DNA of 45,816 nt from Bacteroidota bacterium (lineage in GTDB: Bacteria > Bacteroidota > Bacteroidia > B-17B0 > Aurantibacillaceae), in NCBI GenBank assembly GCA_013697245.1, contig JACCXH010000041.1:1-45816 (forward strand), read 5' to 3'. The first letter of the stretch is position 1; each line of letters opens with the position of its first letter. Of this stretch, positions 26,140-34,740 are shown in pieces. The notes below the pieces were generated by a model. That model saw nothing but the letters and a program-made list of their open reading frames with translations, did no database searches and had not been told where the DNA came from. Both the position numbers and the translations under genes were made by a program.

Positions 26140-26631
26140 TTAGTCCGCAACAATTATATTACAATCCTCACATATTTTAGTATCTGTATTGAATTTATTT
26201 TTTCTTCGAATTAAGTCATTACTACAATTTGGGCATTTTACTAAAGAATTATAACCAGCAGATAAATTGTCTATAAACCACCAATAAAAACATTCTCGAG
26301 TAATTCCTATTTCTTCTCTAATAATTAATGCGCGTTTATTTACAGAACTTTCAGGATTTGATAATTGTTCTTTTGCCCAAATTTCAAACTCTCCAGAGTC
26401 GAGCCAAAGTTTGAAAAAACAAAAGTGAAAGTCACGCCAGTCAGCAATTTTTTCGATTAACATATTGTTGAAGTCCAAACTATTTACATCGACCTCCAAA
26501 TTACAGTCTGCACATGAAATTGGATTGTAACTTAATGAGGATTGTAGAACAATTGGAGGTGTATCTGAACATTTACAAATTTCGGAATCTGGCGTTTGCT
26601 TGGGAGGTCTTAATTTTGAATATTTGTCCAT
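26140..26631 (-). CDS. Zn-ribbon protein, DUF2310-like
   Basis: 163 residues with two pairs of CxC/CxxC motifs: C19/C21 ('EICKCSD') with C40/C43 ('SCADCNLEV') near the N-terminus, and C133/C136 ('KCPNC') with C154/C157 ('ICEDC') at the C-terminus. Both pairs look like zinc ribbons. The central part is helical with several Trp ('WRDFHFCFFKLWLDSGEFEIW', 'CFYWWFIDNL'). The pattern 'ICKCSDTPPIVLQSSLSYNP' recalls DUF2310 (Zn-ribbon, possibly nucleic-acid-binding), though I cannot confirm the match. It ends 36 bp from the convergent ferredoxin gene. Unrelated in function to its neighbours as far as I can see. Confidence 0.7.
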   Translation of the reverse strand: MDKYSKLRPPKQTPDSEICKCSDTPPIVLQSSLSYNPISCADCNLEVDVNSLDFNNMLIEKIADWRDFHFCFFKLWLDSGEFEIWAKEQLSNPESSVNKRALIIREEIGITRECFYWWFIDNLSAGYNSLVKCPNCSNDLIRRKNKFNTDTKICEDCNIIVAD

Positions 26632-26677
26632 GTTTTTATAATACCTCCTAACTATCTTTGTTTAATCGAATGCATTT

Positions 26678-27406
26678 CTATCCAAAATCCTTATAATGAT
26701 TCCAGGTAATTGAACTTAAGTTTTTTCCAAAAGCAAAAGTAATGTACGCTGTTACACCACAATGAAAGATCAATAAATGCATGAAAGCTGCTGCCCTGTA
26801 GCCGCTCCAATAACTAGCTGTTGAATCTAACGTAATTAATGGTGTAGGAATGCAAAGTGTTACAATTAATGTATAGAAAAAAACAGTCATAAATAAATTA
26901 TCAAAGTTCTTTAATGACCATGAGGCAATTTTGCGATACCACTTTAGTGGTTTTCCCCATTTATGAATAATACAATAATTACCATAATTCGTCGGTACAA
27001 ATAAAATAGCAGATCGCATTAATTTATCTTCTTTAAAAGCTTGCAGAGGGGCAAGGATCTTAAATCCCTTTAGATCTTTACGGAAATTCACATTCAGATC
27101 CTTTATTTTTAAAATCGCCTCGTACGGAATTTCAGCTTTGAAGTATTGACTGTCGATAAATTTTAAGCGGTAATCCAAAGCCACCTTTTTTATTTCGGAA
27201 CCTTTAAAGATCAGGTCGCTATTTACATCCTCTTCATCAATAAGATCAAAAGAGTTATTATACTGCTTTAAGTTTTTTAAGATATTGTTTTCTGAATACA
27301 GATCGCGAGCCAGAATACGGTTGGCTTCCTGAACCAATTCATCGCCCTTGCTCCTGGTCTTATTCTTAAACCTGGTTAACTCATCTTCTATATTCACGCT
27401 CTTCAT
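26678..27406 (-). CDS. Conserved membrane protein of unknown function
   Basis: 242 residues. The N-terminal half is charged and partly helical ('NIEDELTRFKNKTRSKGDEL'), followed by a small beta-rich region ('FKGSEIKKVALDYRLKFIDS', 'GFKILAPLQAFKEDKLMRSAI'). Two transmembrane segments lie near the C-terminus ('FMTVFFYTLIVTLCI' and 'MHLLIFHCGVTAYITFAF'), the protein ending 'SITWNHYKDFG'. I recall similar C-termini in uncharacterised Bacteroidota proteins but no function. It lies 10 bp downstream of the outer-membrane barrel gene and probably shares its promoter at 28148-28178. Confidence 0.7.
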   Translation of the reverse strand: MKSVNIEDELTRFKNKTRSKGDELVQEANRILARDLYSENNILKNLKQYNNSFDLIDEEDVNSDLIFKGSEIKKVALDYRLKFIDSQYFKAEIPYEAILKIKDLNVNFRKDLKGFKILAPLQAFKEDKLMRSAILFVPTNYGNYCIIHKWGKPLKWYRKIASWSLKNFDNLFMTVFFYTLIVTLCIPTPLITLDSTASYWSGYRAAAFMHLLIFHCGVTAYITFAFGKNLSSITWNHYKDFG

Positions 27407-27416
27407 AATCTTTTAA

Positions 27417-28124
27417 TTAATATGGAATAATGGCGATCCCGAACGAATACATATTTATGCCGTTTACGCCCTTGTCTTTTTGAAACACTTCGCTAACATA
27501 ATAACAAGCTGTAAAACAAATTTGTTCAAAACCTATCCTGAAATTTACACCGTAACGAATATGATTAATATTTTTTGTGTTATATACTCTTATTTTACCA
27601 TCGCCGTCTACCATTTTACGGAAATCGTTAATAACATAGCCCGCTTTTATGCCAAATTCCATTTTAAATTTCCGATCGGTTTTACTTCTAAATCTTATTT
27701 CAATTGGAATTTCCAGGATCTTTTCGCAGTAGTTATTTGTTTTGTATGGAATTGTTTTAGGTTGCAAAGCAGTAGTTACATTTTTATTTGTACTGTCTAA
27801 TTTGTAAATAAAATCAGCATTACTATGGTAATTATGACTAAAAATGCCAACCCCATAACCAAAACTAAAGCTCGAGCGGCCAATTGGCTTATCGAACATA
27901 AAGGCAAAATTTAATCCCAAACTTCTCCAGTTTGGTTTAATATCTGCAGGCTGGCCTAACCAAACAGTACGGTTAATTTCTATGATCAACCTGTCTCCCG
28001 GTTCGCCTTTATATTTTTTAATATTAAACTCATCATCCTGCTTCGTTTTTTCTTTTCCATTATTTTGCGAAAAGAAAATAAAAGGTATTATTAAAAATGA
28101 AAATATATAGAAAGCCTTATTCAT
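27417..28124 (-). CDS. Outer-membrane beta-barrel protein (PorT-like/OMP_b-brl)
   Basis: 235 residues with a signal peptide (MNKAFYIFSFLIIPFIFFSQ). A charged linker follows ('NNGKEKTKQDDEFNIKKYKG'), then alternating beta strands with aromatic caps: 'SSFSFGYGVGIFSHNYH', 'EIPIEIRFRSK', 'KFKMEFGIKAGYVI' and 'NHIRYGVNFRIGFE'. It ends 'YSFGIAIIPY' with a C-terminal aromatic residue. The size suggests an 8-stranded barrel of the kind grouped as outer-membrane beta-barrel or PorT family in Bacteroidota. Function unknown; these are often envelope structural proteins. A clear promoter lies upstream, and the membrane protein at 26678-27406 follows 10 bp downstream. Confidence 0.75.
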   Translation of the reverse strand: MNKAFYIFSFLIIPFIFFSQNNGKEKTKQDDEFNIKKYKGEPGDRLIIEINRTVWLGQPADIKPNWRSLGLNFAFMFDKPIGRSSFSFGYGVGIFSHNYHSNADFIYKLDSTNKNVTTALQPKTIPYKTNNYCEKILEIPIEIRFRSKTDRKFKMEFGIKAGYVINDFRKMVDGDGKIRVYNTKNINHIRYGVNFRIGFEQICFTACYYVSEVFQKDKGVNGINMYSFGIAIIPY

Positions 28125-28147
28125 TTATTGGGATAATTGTTGATCTG

Positions 28148-28178
28148 CAAATTTAGTGATAATCGCTGAACTACGCAA
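28148..28178 (-). promoter_or_regulatory. Bacteroidota-type promoter of the outer-membrane barrel gene
   Basis: On the minus strand, TTG (28178-28176), a 20-nt spacer and TAAATTTG (28155-28148) match the consensus. The leader to the ATG at 28124 is about 15-20 nt. Confidence 0.55.
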
Positions 28179-28211
28179 CATGGCAGGGCTTGACCCTTAT
28201 TTAAATGGGGA

Positions 28212-29027
28212 TTATGCCGTTTTTTTTAATGTTATAATGTAAAGATCACCTATACGGTTAAAAGGCCAGAGCGTATTAACAGAAAGTTCGATTTTTTTTA
28301 AGAAACCGAATAGGTTTGGCCATTTTTTTGGAAAATGTTCTTTAAAAGTGGGGGGCAAAAAACAACCCAATGATCTAATTTGTAACATTTCATAATTTTG
28401 ACCGAATGACTTTTTAATGTACGAAGCAGAGTAATAATAGGTTGTAAAATAATGACCTTCTAAATGCGAATGCGCGCCTTTTTTGCTCAAGCGCCTGATA
28501 GCATATTTAAATCTTCCCTTGAATGCCGCTGCCAATTCCCATAAACAAACAGGTGCAATAAGTACAAAATGAACCATCGCCTTCTTATTTAATAAAGGAT
28601 CCAACTGTTTTACAACTTGGTGCATATCCTCAGCACAATTAAGCCCACCAAAATTTGAAAATACCTGGTCGAATTGTTTACCTGCATTTATCTTATCAAG
28701 CTCATTGAAAGAACATTTTTGCGTTGAGATCTTATTTTCTAAATTCTTACTTTTTATTTTTAATACGGTTTGTTCTAGCATGCCATCTGCATTATCAGTT
28801 GCATGAATAATAAGTCCATTCTCGGCAAAAAAAACAGCGTCGAGCCCCGTACCGCAATTTAATTCTAACATATTTTGTCCCCGGCTGGCAAAGCTTAAAA
28901 CATGTTTACGAACAATATCACGGTATAATACCTCCATGGGGTTAGAGGTTGTGATAGCGTCAAATTTAGAAGATTGTGCATTAAATGCATCACTAGCCGA
29001 ATTCTCCTGTTCTTTAACGTGGCTCAT
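28212..29027 (-). CDS. Class I SAM-dependent methyltransferase
   Basis: 271 residues. SAM-binding motif I is 'MLELNCGTGLDAVFFAENG' (residues ~53-71), followed by 'HATDNADGML' with an acidic ribose-binding residue and 'FDQVFSNFGGLNC' (motif IV region). This is the UbiE/Methyltransf_11 type. The C-terminal half ('WELAAAFKGRFKYAIRRLSKKGAHSH', broken by turns) has a basic amphipathic stretch that could touch membranes or a lipid-like substrate. It is the last gene of a minus-strand operon; its ATG overlaps the stop of the radical SAM gene by 4 bp (ATGA). Methyl acceptor unknown; the context suggests a small-molecule or lipid-linked product made by the operon. Confidence 0.88.
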   Translation of the reverse strand: MSHVKEQENSASDAFNAQSSKFDAITTSNPMEVLYRDIVRKHVLSFASRGQNMLELNCGTGLDAVFFAENGLIIHATDNADGMLEQTVLKIKSKNLENKISTQKCSFNELDKINAGKQFDQVFSNFGGLNCAEDMHQVVKQLDPLLNKKAMVHFVLIAPVCLWELAAAFKGRFKYAIRRLSKKGAHSHLEGHYFTTYYYSASYIKKSFGQNYEMLQIRSLGCFLPPTFKEHFPKKWPNLFGFLKKIELSVNTLWPFNRIGDLYIITLKKTA

Positions 29028-30472
29028 AGATATTTAGTTGCTTCCGGTTCCAGTTTTACTAATTTTTTCTTTAGATCGATCTGCTTTAAATAATAATAAG
29101 GACCTAAGACCATACGTTTATTAAATGTGTTTGTTTTATATAAGTGTAATGCTTGTGTTTTCCTGAATTTATAATGTACAAACCGCTGTAGATAACGGTA
29201 AAAATCCGATCGGTAAGTACTTTTGAACATCAGGTGTAAATCGTCAGAATCTTTCCAGTTTTGTTTTTCAACCAGATCTTGTTTCACCTTATCATAAAAT
29301 TTTGTTCCCGGTAACGGATAAGAAACTGAAATTCCAATGTCGTGTGGCTTTAATTCTTCCACCATCAAAACTGTTTTTCCAATATCTTCAATTAATTCGC
29401 CAGTGTAACCAAATTGCAAAAAGAAACAAGGCTTAATGTGGTGTTTCTTTAAAAGTGCAGTTGCTTCTTTTATCTGTTCAATGGTAGTGCCTTTATCCAT
29501 GGCGTCCAACACCTTTTGCGATCCGCTTTCTGCGCCTATCCATACTTCGTCGCAACCCGATTCTGCCAAATATTTAATATTCTCGTCTTCCAACAAAAGA
29601 TCTGCCCGGCTTTGGATCTTATATTTTATTTTAATGTTCTTTTCATTCATTGCCGTACTGAATTCTTTTAACCAGTTTGGTTTTAATCCAAAAATATCAT
29701 CCGCAAACCAAATATGTGTAAAACCAAATTTTGCCTGCAAGGTTTTTATCTGTTCTGCAATATTTTGAGGCGAATGTGAATTATAGCGATTACCGTAAAT
29801 TGGTTTTGCACACCAATTACATTTATACGGACAACCTCTTGTAGTAACAAAGTTGATCGAAAAATAACCATGGCCGTCCATCCATGTTTTTTTGTATTGG
29901 GTAATATCAATCAGGTCCCAGGCCGGTAGTGGCAAATGATCCAGATCTTTTAAAACCAAACGTGGTGAAGTTTTTACAATTTTATTTTCGATAGAATAAG
30001 CTAAGCCATTTATGGTGGCAGGATCAAAATTATTTTTTTTCTTAATACCATTTACGATCTCTAAAAGCGTTTGTTCGGCTTCGCCTATTATAATATAATT
30101 GGCGCCGTTAGAAAAATATTTTTCTAAATGATCTGTAGCATCCGAAGAAGAAACAATAACCGGGATATTTTTTTCTTTGGCGATCTTCTGCATTCTAAAA
30201 GCGGCCTCCCGCATATTGGTAAGGCACATTTTAGTTAAATAATTAAACGAATCGTCGTAAATTACAAATACGTCGGGTTTAAATTGTTCTATGTGTTGCG
30301 TTATCTCATCCGAAGAAGAAGAGAATTGCAGATCGGCCAACTTAACTTCATAACCATTTTCCATTAATACCGAAGCGGCATACAAGGTTGCTAATGGCGG
30401 GAAAGGCGTTCTTGTTTTTAATTGCTTATTATCAAAATGAAGAAAATACGAATGTGTGAATAAGACCTTCAT
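29024..30472 (-). CDS. B12-binding-type radical SAM protein
   Basis: 482 residues. The N-terminal ~140 residues have the Rossmann-like cobalamin-binding fold ('FPPLATLYAASVLMENGYEV', 'FKPDVFVIYDDS', 'YIIIGEAEQTLLEI'). The radical SAM core follows with the [4Fe-4S] motif CxxxCxxC at C214, C218, C221 ('TTRGCPYKCNWCAKP'), 'IWFADDIFG', 'GCDEVWIGAESGS' and 'GISVSYPLPGTKFYDKV'. Members of this class (BchE, HpnR and similar) methylate or rearrange unactivated carbons. A DxHxxG cobalamin-ligating motif is absent, as in many relatives. It begins directly after the stop of the nucleotidyltransferase gene (TAAATG) and overlaps the next methyltransferase gene by 4 bp. Substrate unknown. Confidence 0.9.
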   Translation of the reverse strand: MKVLFTHSYFLHFDNKQLKTRTPFPPLATLYAASVLMENGYEVKLADLQFSSSSDEITQHIEQFKPDVFVIYDDSFNYLTKMCLTNMREAAFRMQKIAKEKNIPVIVSSSDATDHLEKYFSNGANYIIIGEAEQTLLEIVNGIKKKNNFDPATINGLAYSIENKIVKTSPRLVLKDLDHLPLPAWDLIDITQYKKTWMDGHGYFSINFVTTRGCPYKCNWCAKPIYGNRYNSHSPQNIAEQIKTLQAKFGFTHIWFADDIFGLKPNWLKEFSTAMNEKNIKIKYKIQSRADLLLEDENIKYLAESGCDEVWIGAESGSQKVLDAMDKGTTIEQIKEATALLKKHHIKPCFFLQFGYTGELIEDIGKTVLMVEELKPHDIGISVSYPLPGTKFYDKVKQDLVEKQNWKDSDDLHLMFKSTYRSDFYRYLQRFVHYKFRKTQALHLYKTNTFNKRMVLGPYYYLKQIDLKKKLVKLEPEATKYL

Positions 30473-31408
30473 TTATGCTGCTAAAACTTTTATTTTTTCC
30501 AAACGTGTATTTAGTTCTGTTAAAACCTTTTGCTGGTAACCGCGCGGGTGATGTTTTGATACATTCTTACGACTGCGCAAATTAAGGTCAAAGTCTTCCT
30601 TATTAAAATTCGGGAATTTTTTTTGCCAGGACGAAAGTGTTATTTCAAAACACTTCTTATCTAATCTCTCTCCCGCTTTACCGGAAAATAAAAATTCAAT
30701 AAAGCCAAAAAAGTATTTCTTGGATTTTTTTTCTTTTAGAAAAGAACTATCGTAATTAAATTTATTGGGATAAAAATTACCCGTCCAGTTATTTGCGGCC
30801 AGAAATTGTTCGAACAATGCTTTATTGCTTACGGGCAATAGTGTTTTTATCTCCGCTGCAACAAATGGGTTTTGATCGGGAATGGTAAGATTATTTGAAT
30901 CGACAAGGTAATTGATGCAGAAATATTTTTTTGAATTGAAAAGGAATATTTTTTTAAAGGCAATTAATAGCGTTCGGCAAAGCCATAATTTATTTGGGCT
31001 GGTAATAATAAAGTAATCTACATCGCCATCTTCGTCCAGCAAACCTTTAGAGCAGGAACCCGAAATGCAAACCGTTTCAACAAATGGGAAACGTGAAACC
31101 AAACCGGCAAAACGTTTTATTATTTTTTGTTTTTTTGAAAATCGTTTTTCGGAATCTGAGCGTTTGTTTATATATTCGGGTGTACTTTTATCTAAAAAAT
31201 AATACCCATTGAGCTCAGCTATTAATTTAAGCTCAATTAATTGATTTAAAACCAGATTTACATGCGCCTGACTTATTTTAACATTCGCAAACTCCAGTAC
31301 CTGCGCGGGTTTTAAAGGGTATTTAAAAACATCAAAATAACTAATACAGCTGAATACCGAAAATTGCTCTTCGGTTAACGTAATAGTTTCTGTTTCAACT
31401 GCTATCAT
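30473..31408 (-). CDS. Winged-helix/nucleotidyltransferase-fold fusion protein
   Basis: 311 residues. Residues ~10-75 look like a winged helix ('LTEEQFSVFSCISYFDVFKY', then 'VNLVLNQLIELKLIAELNGY'). Next is a pol-beta-type nucleotidyltransferase core with 'ISGSCSKGLL' (GS at 117-118) and the metal-binding 'DGDVDYF' (D129, D131). The C-terminal ~150 residues are basic and helical, with no domain I recognise. Nucleotidyltransferases of this fold transfer NMP to small molecules, proteins or RNA; the target is unknown. Its ATG overlaps the stop of the upstream methyltransferase gene (ATGA, 31405-31408), and its stop abuts the next ATG, so it is translated as part of the operon. A biosynthetic role is inferred from context; a toxin-antitoxin role is less likely. 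Confidence 0.8.
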   Translation of the reverse strand: MIAVETETITLTEEQFSVFSCISYFDVFKYPLKPAQVLEFANVKISQAHVNLVLNQLIELKLIAELNGYYFLDKSTPEYINKRSDSEKRFSKKQKIIKRFAGLVSRFPFVETVCISGSCSKGLLDEDGDVDYFIITSPNKLWLCRTLLIAFKKIFLFNSKKYFCINYLVDSNNLTIPDQNPFVAAEIKTLLPVSNKALFEQFLAANNWTGNFYPNKFNYDSSFLKEKKSKKYFFGFIEFLFSGKAGERLDKKCFEITLSSWQKKFPNFNKEDFDLNLRSRKNVSKHHPRGYQQKVLTELNTRLEKIKVLAA

Positions 31409-32082
31409 TGTTGCTTTGTAATCTTAAAGATAAAGTTTTTTTCCCACTTTATTTTTTTTTCAAATATGCTCTTTAACAAATACCCCCGTTTTTTTGCAAT
31501 AGCGCTTATTCTTTCTATGTCACAGTTATCAGCCAATATCATATATATATCGGAAGATGGGCTAGAATACCTTGCCAGCTGAGCAAAAAGTTTTTCAAAA
31601 TACTCGCCATTCTTGCCACAATACCAGGCATGAGCGTCTTCAGTTTGTGGATCAGAAAAAAAATAGGGCGGATTAATTAAAAGAAAATCAAAGTTGTTTT
31701 CAGGAACGAAGTCAAAAAGATCTGAATGGCAAACGGTAAAATTTTTATTCCCCGGAAAATTAGTCTCCAAATTTTCTTTAATCCCTTTAACTGCCGTTAG
31801 GCTAATATCAAAACTATAAAGCTTTGCTCCTTTTTTTAGGGCAATAAAGCTTAAAAGTCCGGAGCCTGCGCCCACTTCACACACATTTTTATTATTAAGT
31901 TCAAGCCTTTGAATGTAAGCAGCAAAAACTTTTGTGCTAAAAAAATATCCCGGATGAAAAACACCCGGATAAATCTTTAACTTAAGATCTTCGAATACAA
32001 ACCATCTTTCTTTTTTTAAATAGTGTTTAAGAAAAGGTTGTACAAAAACGTCGTAGGTTTTTTTATGTAAACTTTCCAGCAT
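31405..32082 (-). CDS. SAM-dependent methyltransferase with NPPY motif (HemK/PrmC- or MTS-like)
   Basis: 225 residues. Motif I is 'VCEVGAGSGLLSFIALKKG' (E69, G71, G73, G75), with 'YSFDIS' as the acidic ribose contact. The catalytic 'INPPY' is at 136-140. NPPY enzymes methylate a nitrogen, such as protein glutamine (PrmC), adenine N6 or guanine N2 of rRNA. The length and 'KVFAAYIQRLEL' upstream of motif I resemble the catalytic half of PrmC without its N-terminal helical domain. As part of this operon it may modify an intermediate rather than release factors. The ATG overlaps the stop of the upstream radical SAM gene by one base (TAATG), and its stop overlaps the next ATG. Confidence 0.87.
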   Translation of the reverse strand: MLESLHKKTYDVFVQPFLKHYLKKERWFVFEDLKLKIYPGVFHPGYFFSTKVFAAYIQRLELNNKNVCEVGAGSGLLSFIALKKGAKLYSFDISLTAVKGIKENLETNFPGNKNFTVCHSDLFDFVPENNFDFLLINPPYFFSDPQTEDAHAWYCGKNGEYFEKLFAQLARYSSPSSDIYMILADNCDIERISAIAKKRGYLLKSIFEKKIKWEKNFIFKITKQQ

Positions 32083-33590
32083 TAAAAACCTTCTATTTCT
32101 GGTTGCCTGTATTTCCAGATCTTTTGAAGCGCTTTGATCTCGTATGGAAATTTATAGAACCCACTGCGATAACGGAAGACACTCCAGCTTTTTATTAATG
32201 TCTTTTGCCATTGTTTAAAACGGATATCAGATACCGTTGGAAAATAACCGTTTAAGACCGTTTCAAAATTTTTGATCTTATCGATCATGTAAGGCTTTAG
32301 CCATGGTGTTAATGGGTTCTTACGCAGGTCAAAATTTTCCCAGGCCGGACTGATCCAATCTTCTAATGTTTCCGGAAATTTAAAACCGCTTGCCAATACA
32401 TTATTATACATATCTGAGCCCTCTGTAGGCACCGGACTATAGGTATAAATAATTATCTCGGTATTTGGATTAACTGTTTTTACTTTTTTAATAAATTCAA
32501 TGTCCTCGTTAATTTGTTTTGCAGCTTCATTTTCCGTTTCACTCGGAATACCTAAAACAAAAGAGTATTCAGGAATGATGTCGAATTTTTTTAAACGCTC
32601 GGCAAATTTTAAAATTTGTTCACCGGTTTGGGTTCCGCCTTTATCCATTTTTTTAAGCACTTCATCATTGCCTGTTTCTGCGCCAAAAAAAATCATTTTG
32701 CAACCAGCTTCACGAATAATGGCCAAAGATTCATCTTTATATTTATCCATGGTATCAATTCGTGCCTCACCCCACCAGGTCATTTTTTCGCCTTTTATTA
32801 ATTTAGCGAATTCAACCGTACGTTTTTCGGAAACAAAAAAGTTATTGTCGTGAAATTCTATTGCGTCGGCCTGGTATTTATCTTTTAACCACTTAACATC
32901 GTTATAAATTCCCTGAGCCGACTTGCCTTTCCAGCGCGCATTGTAAATTGGTACTACAGCGCAAAACGAACAAGTGAAGGGACAACCAAAACTACTGTGA
33001 TAGGCGATTGTTTTTTTACCAAGATAGGTTTTGCCAAGATATTTGTGCAATGAATAAAATGAATTTAATTTCTCGTAAGGTAAAGCAGGTAATTTATCAA
33101 GATCTAAGAGTTCTTCTTTTGCAGTTTTAATTATTTGCTCATCTTTTTTGTAAATTAAATTCTTTATACCATCTACCGGCAAATTATTTTGGATGGCATT
33201 TAATAGTTGCGGGAAGGTATTATCACCCGGACCATTTACAATAAAATCGATATAGCCTGAGTTTAAAACAGACTTAGGTTGATTGGAAGGAAAATATCCT
33301 CCCCAAATGATCTTTAAATTTGGAAATAACTGTTTTAGTTTTTTTGAAATAGGAATGGCCTGTTTTAATTGTGGACCCGGCATAACCGTGCATCCAAAGG
33401 CAACAATTTTATGTTGTTTAAAATAATCCAGGATCTTTTTCTCCGGGTCTGCTTCCATGTTACCGTCCACAATAAAATACTCATGCTTTCCATCAATAGA
33501 AGCGGCAATTTGCAAAATACTGTTAGGTATCCGCGGCTTTGAATTTGCGCTACGCGGATTAAAAAGTACTATTTTAAGAGGCTTTTCCAA
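32082..33590 (-). CDS. B12-binding-type radical SAM protein, second of the operon
   Basis: 502 residues from a TTG at 33590, chosen because it puts the 'LKIVLFNPRS' strand near the N-terminus and leaves only a 17-bp overlap with the upstream gene; another TTG at 33632 would add 14 residues. The N-terminal cobalamin-binding-like domain has 'PNSILQIAASIDGKHEYFIV', 'VAFGCTVMPGPQLKQA' and 'IIWGGYFPSNQPK'. The [4Fe-4S] motif is 'SFGCPFTCSFCAVVP' (C203, C207, C210), followed by 'IEFHDNNFFVSE', 'MIFFGAETGNDEVL' and 'VLGIPSETENEA'. There is no ATG in the first ~80 residues. The fold is the same as in the enzyme at 29024-30472, but the two are diverged, suggesting two successive radical steps on one substrate. 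Confidence 0.88.
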   Translation of the reverse strand: MEKPLKIVLFNPRSANSKPRIPNSILQIAASIDGKHEYFIVDGNMEADPEKKILDYFKQHKIVAFGCTVMPGPQLKQAIPISKKLKQLFPNLKIIWGGYFPSNQPKSVLNSGYIDFIVNGPGDNTFPQLLNAIQNNLPVDGIKNLIYKKDEQIIKTAKEELLDLDKLPALPYEKLNSFYSLHKYLGKTYLGKKTIAYHSSFGCPFTCSFCAVVPIYNARWKGKSAQGIYNDVKWLKDKYQADAIEFHDNNFFVSEKRTVEFAKLIKGEKMTWWGEARIDTMDKYKDESLAIIREAGCKMIFFGAETGNDEVLKKMDKGGTQTGEQILKFAERLKKFDIIPEYSFVLGIPSETENEAAKQINEDIEFIKKVKTVNPNTEIIIYTYSPVPTEGSDMYNNVLASGFKFPETLEDWISPAWENFDLRKNPLTPWLKPYMIDKIKNFETVLNGYFPTVSDIRFKQWQKTLIKSWSVFRYRSGFYKFPYEIKALQKIWKYRQPEIEGF

Positions 33591-34740
33591 TACCAGATCT
33601 ACTTCTGAGTTTAAAATATAAATATAGTACAAAAAGACTTATGATATTGGCCAAAATAGCGCCCTGAATATGATAATATTTAATAAGCACAAAAGATAAA
33701 ATTATATTTACAATAGAGGATACAACTACTCCAGCCAATATCAGAGCATGTTTATTCTGGTGGGTATTAAGGTATATCTCTAAAAGGATGAACGAATAAA
33801 CAAACAAATTAAAGAACACAAAAGCCAACATGTTGGCGGATACAGTGAATTTATAAAAATACAGGGTTATAAAATAAAAACACGGCAAAGCAAGAATACA
33901 AAGGCAAAGCGATGTAAGAAAGAATTGCTTTGCATTGACCGAAAATTTTTCTTCTTTAGACTTGAACCAATTTACCATTTGCCGCGAAAAAAAAGAGGTA
34001 ATAATTACTTGCGATAAACCCACCAGACTACTGTAAATGTGATAGTTTATTAGTTCTTTCGCATGTAAGTAAAAAGACGAGATATAAAAGTCTGCTTTGG
34101 AAAGTAAAAAAGAGAAAAAAGCAACGAAAAAATAATTACCTGTTTGCTTTAAAAAAGGTAATGGATCAATAAAACGAAAGGACATTCTATCATTGAACAT
34201 GCTTATACCGATGATCATTTTAAGGCTCTCGGCAATAATAAATACTACAAAAACAAAATCGGCTTTAAATGTATACTGTAAAAAATAAGCTACTAGCAAA
34301 AAGCAAAAAGACAAAATATCTACAAAGGCAAAAAAATGATTTTTGTTATTAAAAGTCGAGTAGGCTTCAATAGTATTGTTAATGAATTTAAAAAGAACAT
34401 AAAGTAAAACACATGCTATTAATCTTGTTTCAAGAGGGACGAAACTTATACTTATTCCCACTAAAACGAACAAACATATTCTTAGCGAGAATAATTTTGA
34501 GAATACATTTTTAGCATTATTGTCGGAAGCAAATAATTTAATACTATAATCTTTTAGTCCCCAATTTAAAACTATTATGAGCAGATTACCGGCAGTAAAA
34601 AAAATAACAAAATCTTTTAATTCGGATTGAAGATCTAATGCAGTAAAAACAAAACAAATAAAAGCGTTCAGTAAAGAAGAAGATACCCCTCTAACTGTAT
34701 TAGAAAAAACAATGGCCGTATTTGAATTTAAGCCCTTCAA
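33574..34740 (-). CDS. Polytopic membrane protein, oligosaccharide flippase-like (MOP superfamily)
   Basis: 388 residues with about ten to twelve hydrophobic segments and a layout like Wzx/MATE exporters: 'NTVRGVSSSLLNAFICFVFT' at the N-terminus, paired helices, a long loop with charged residues around 260-275, and six more segments. Wzx proteins move lipid-linked oligosaccharides across the cytoplasmic membrane. Length is slightly short for Wzx (usually 400-500), so assignment is tentative. The start is TTG at 34740, directly after the TAG of the GT87-like gene (TAGTTG); no ATG is available near the N-terminus. Its end overlaps the next gene by 17 bp. The position between glycosyltransferase and radical SAM genes supports transport of the operon's product. 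Confidence 0.7.
   Translation of the reverse strand: MKGLNSNTAIVFSNTVRGVSSSLLNAFICFVFTALDLQSELKDFVIFFTAGNLLIIVLNWGLKDYSIKLFASDNNAKNVFSKLFSLRICLFVLVGISISFVPLETRLIACVLLYVLFKFINNTIEAYSTFNNKNHFFAFVDILSFCFLLVAYFLQYTFKADFVFVVFIIAESLKMIIGISMFNDRMSFRFIDPLPFLKQTGNYFFVAFFSFLLSKADFYISSFYLHAKELINYHIYSSLVGLSQVIITSFFSRQMVNWFKSKEEKFSVNAKQFFLTSLCLCILALPCFYFITLYFYKFTVSANMLAFVFFNLFVYSFILLEIYLNTHQNKHALILAGVVVSSIVNIILSFVLIKYYHIQGAILANIISLFVLYLYFKLRSRSGIGKAS

Noticed and set aside
32500-32853. Plus-strand frame opposite the second radical SAM gene
   Set aside because: It lies wholly within the gene encoding the CxxxCxxC enzyme and shows no motif of its own.
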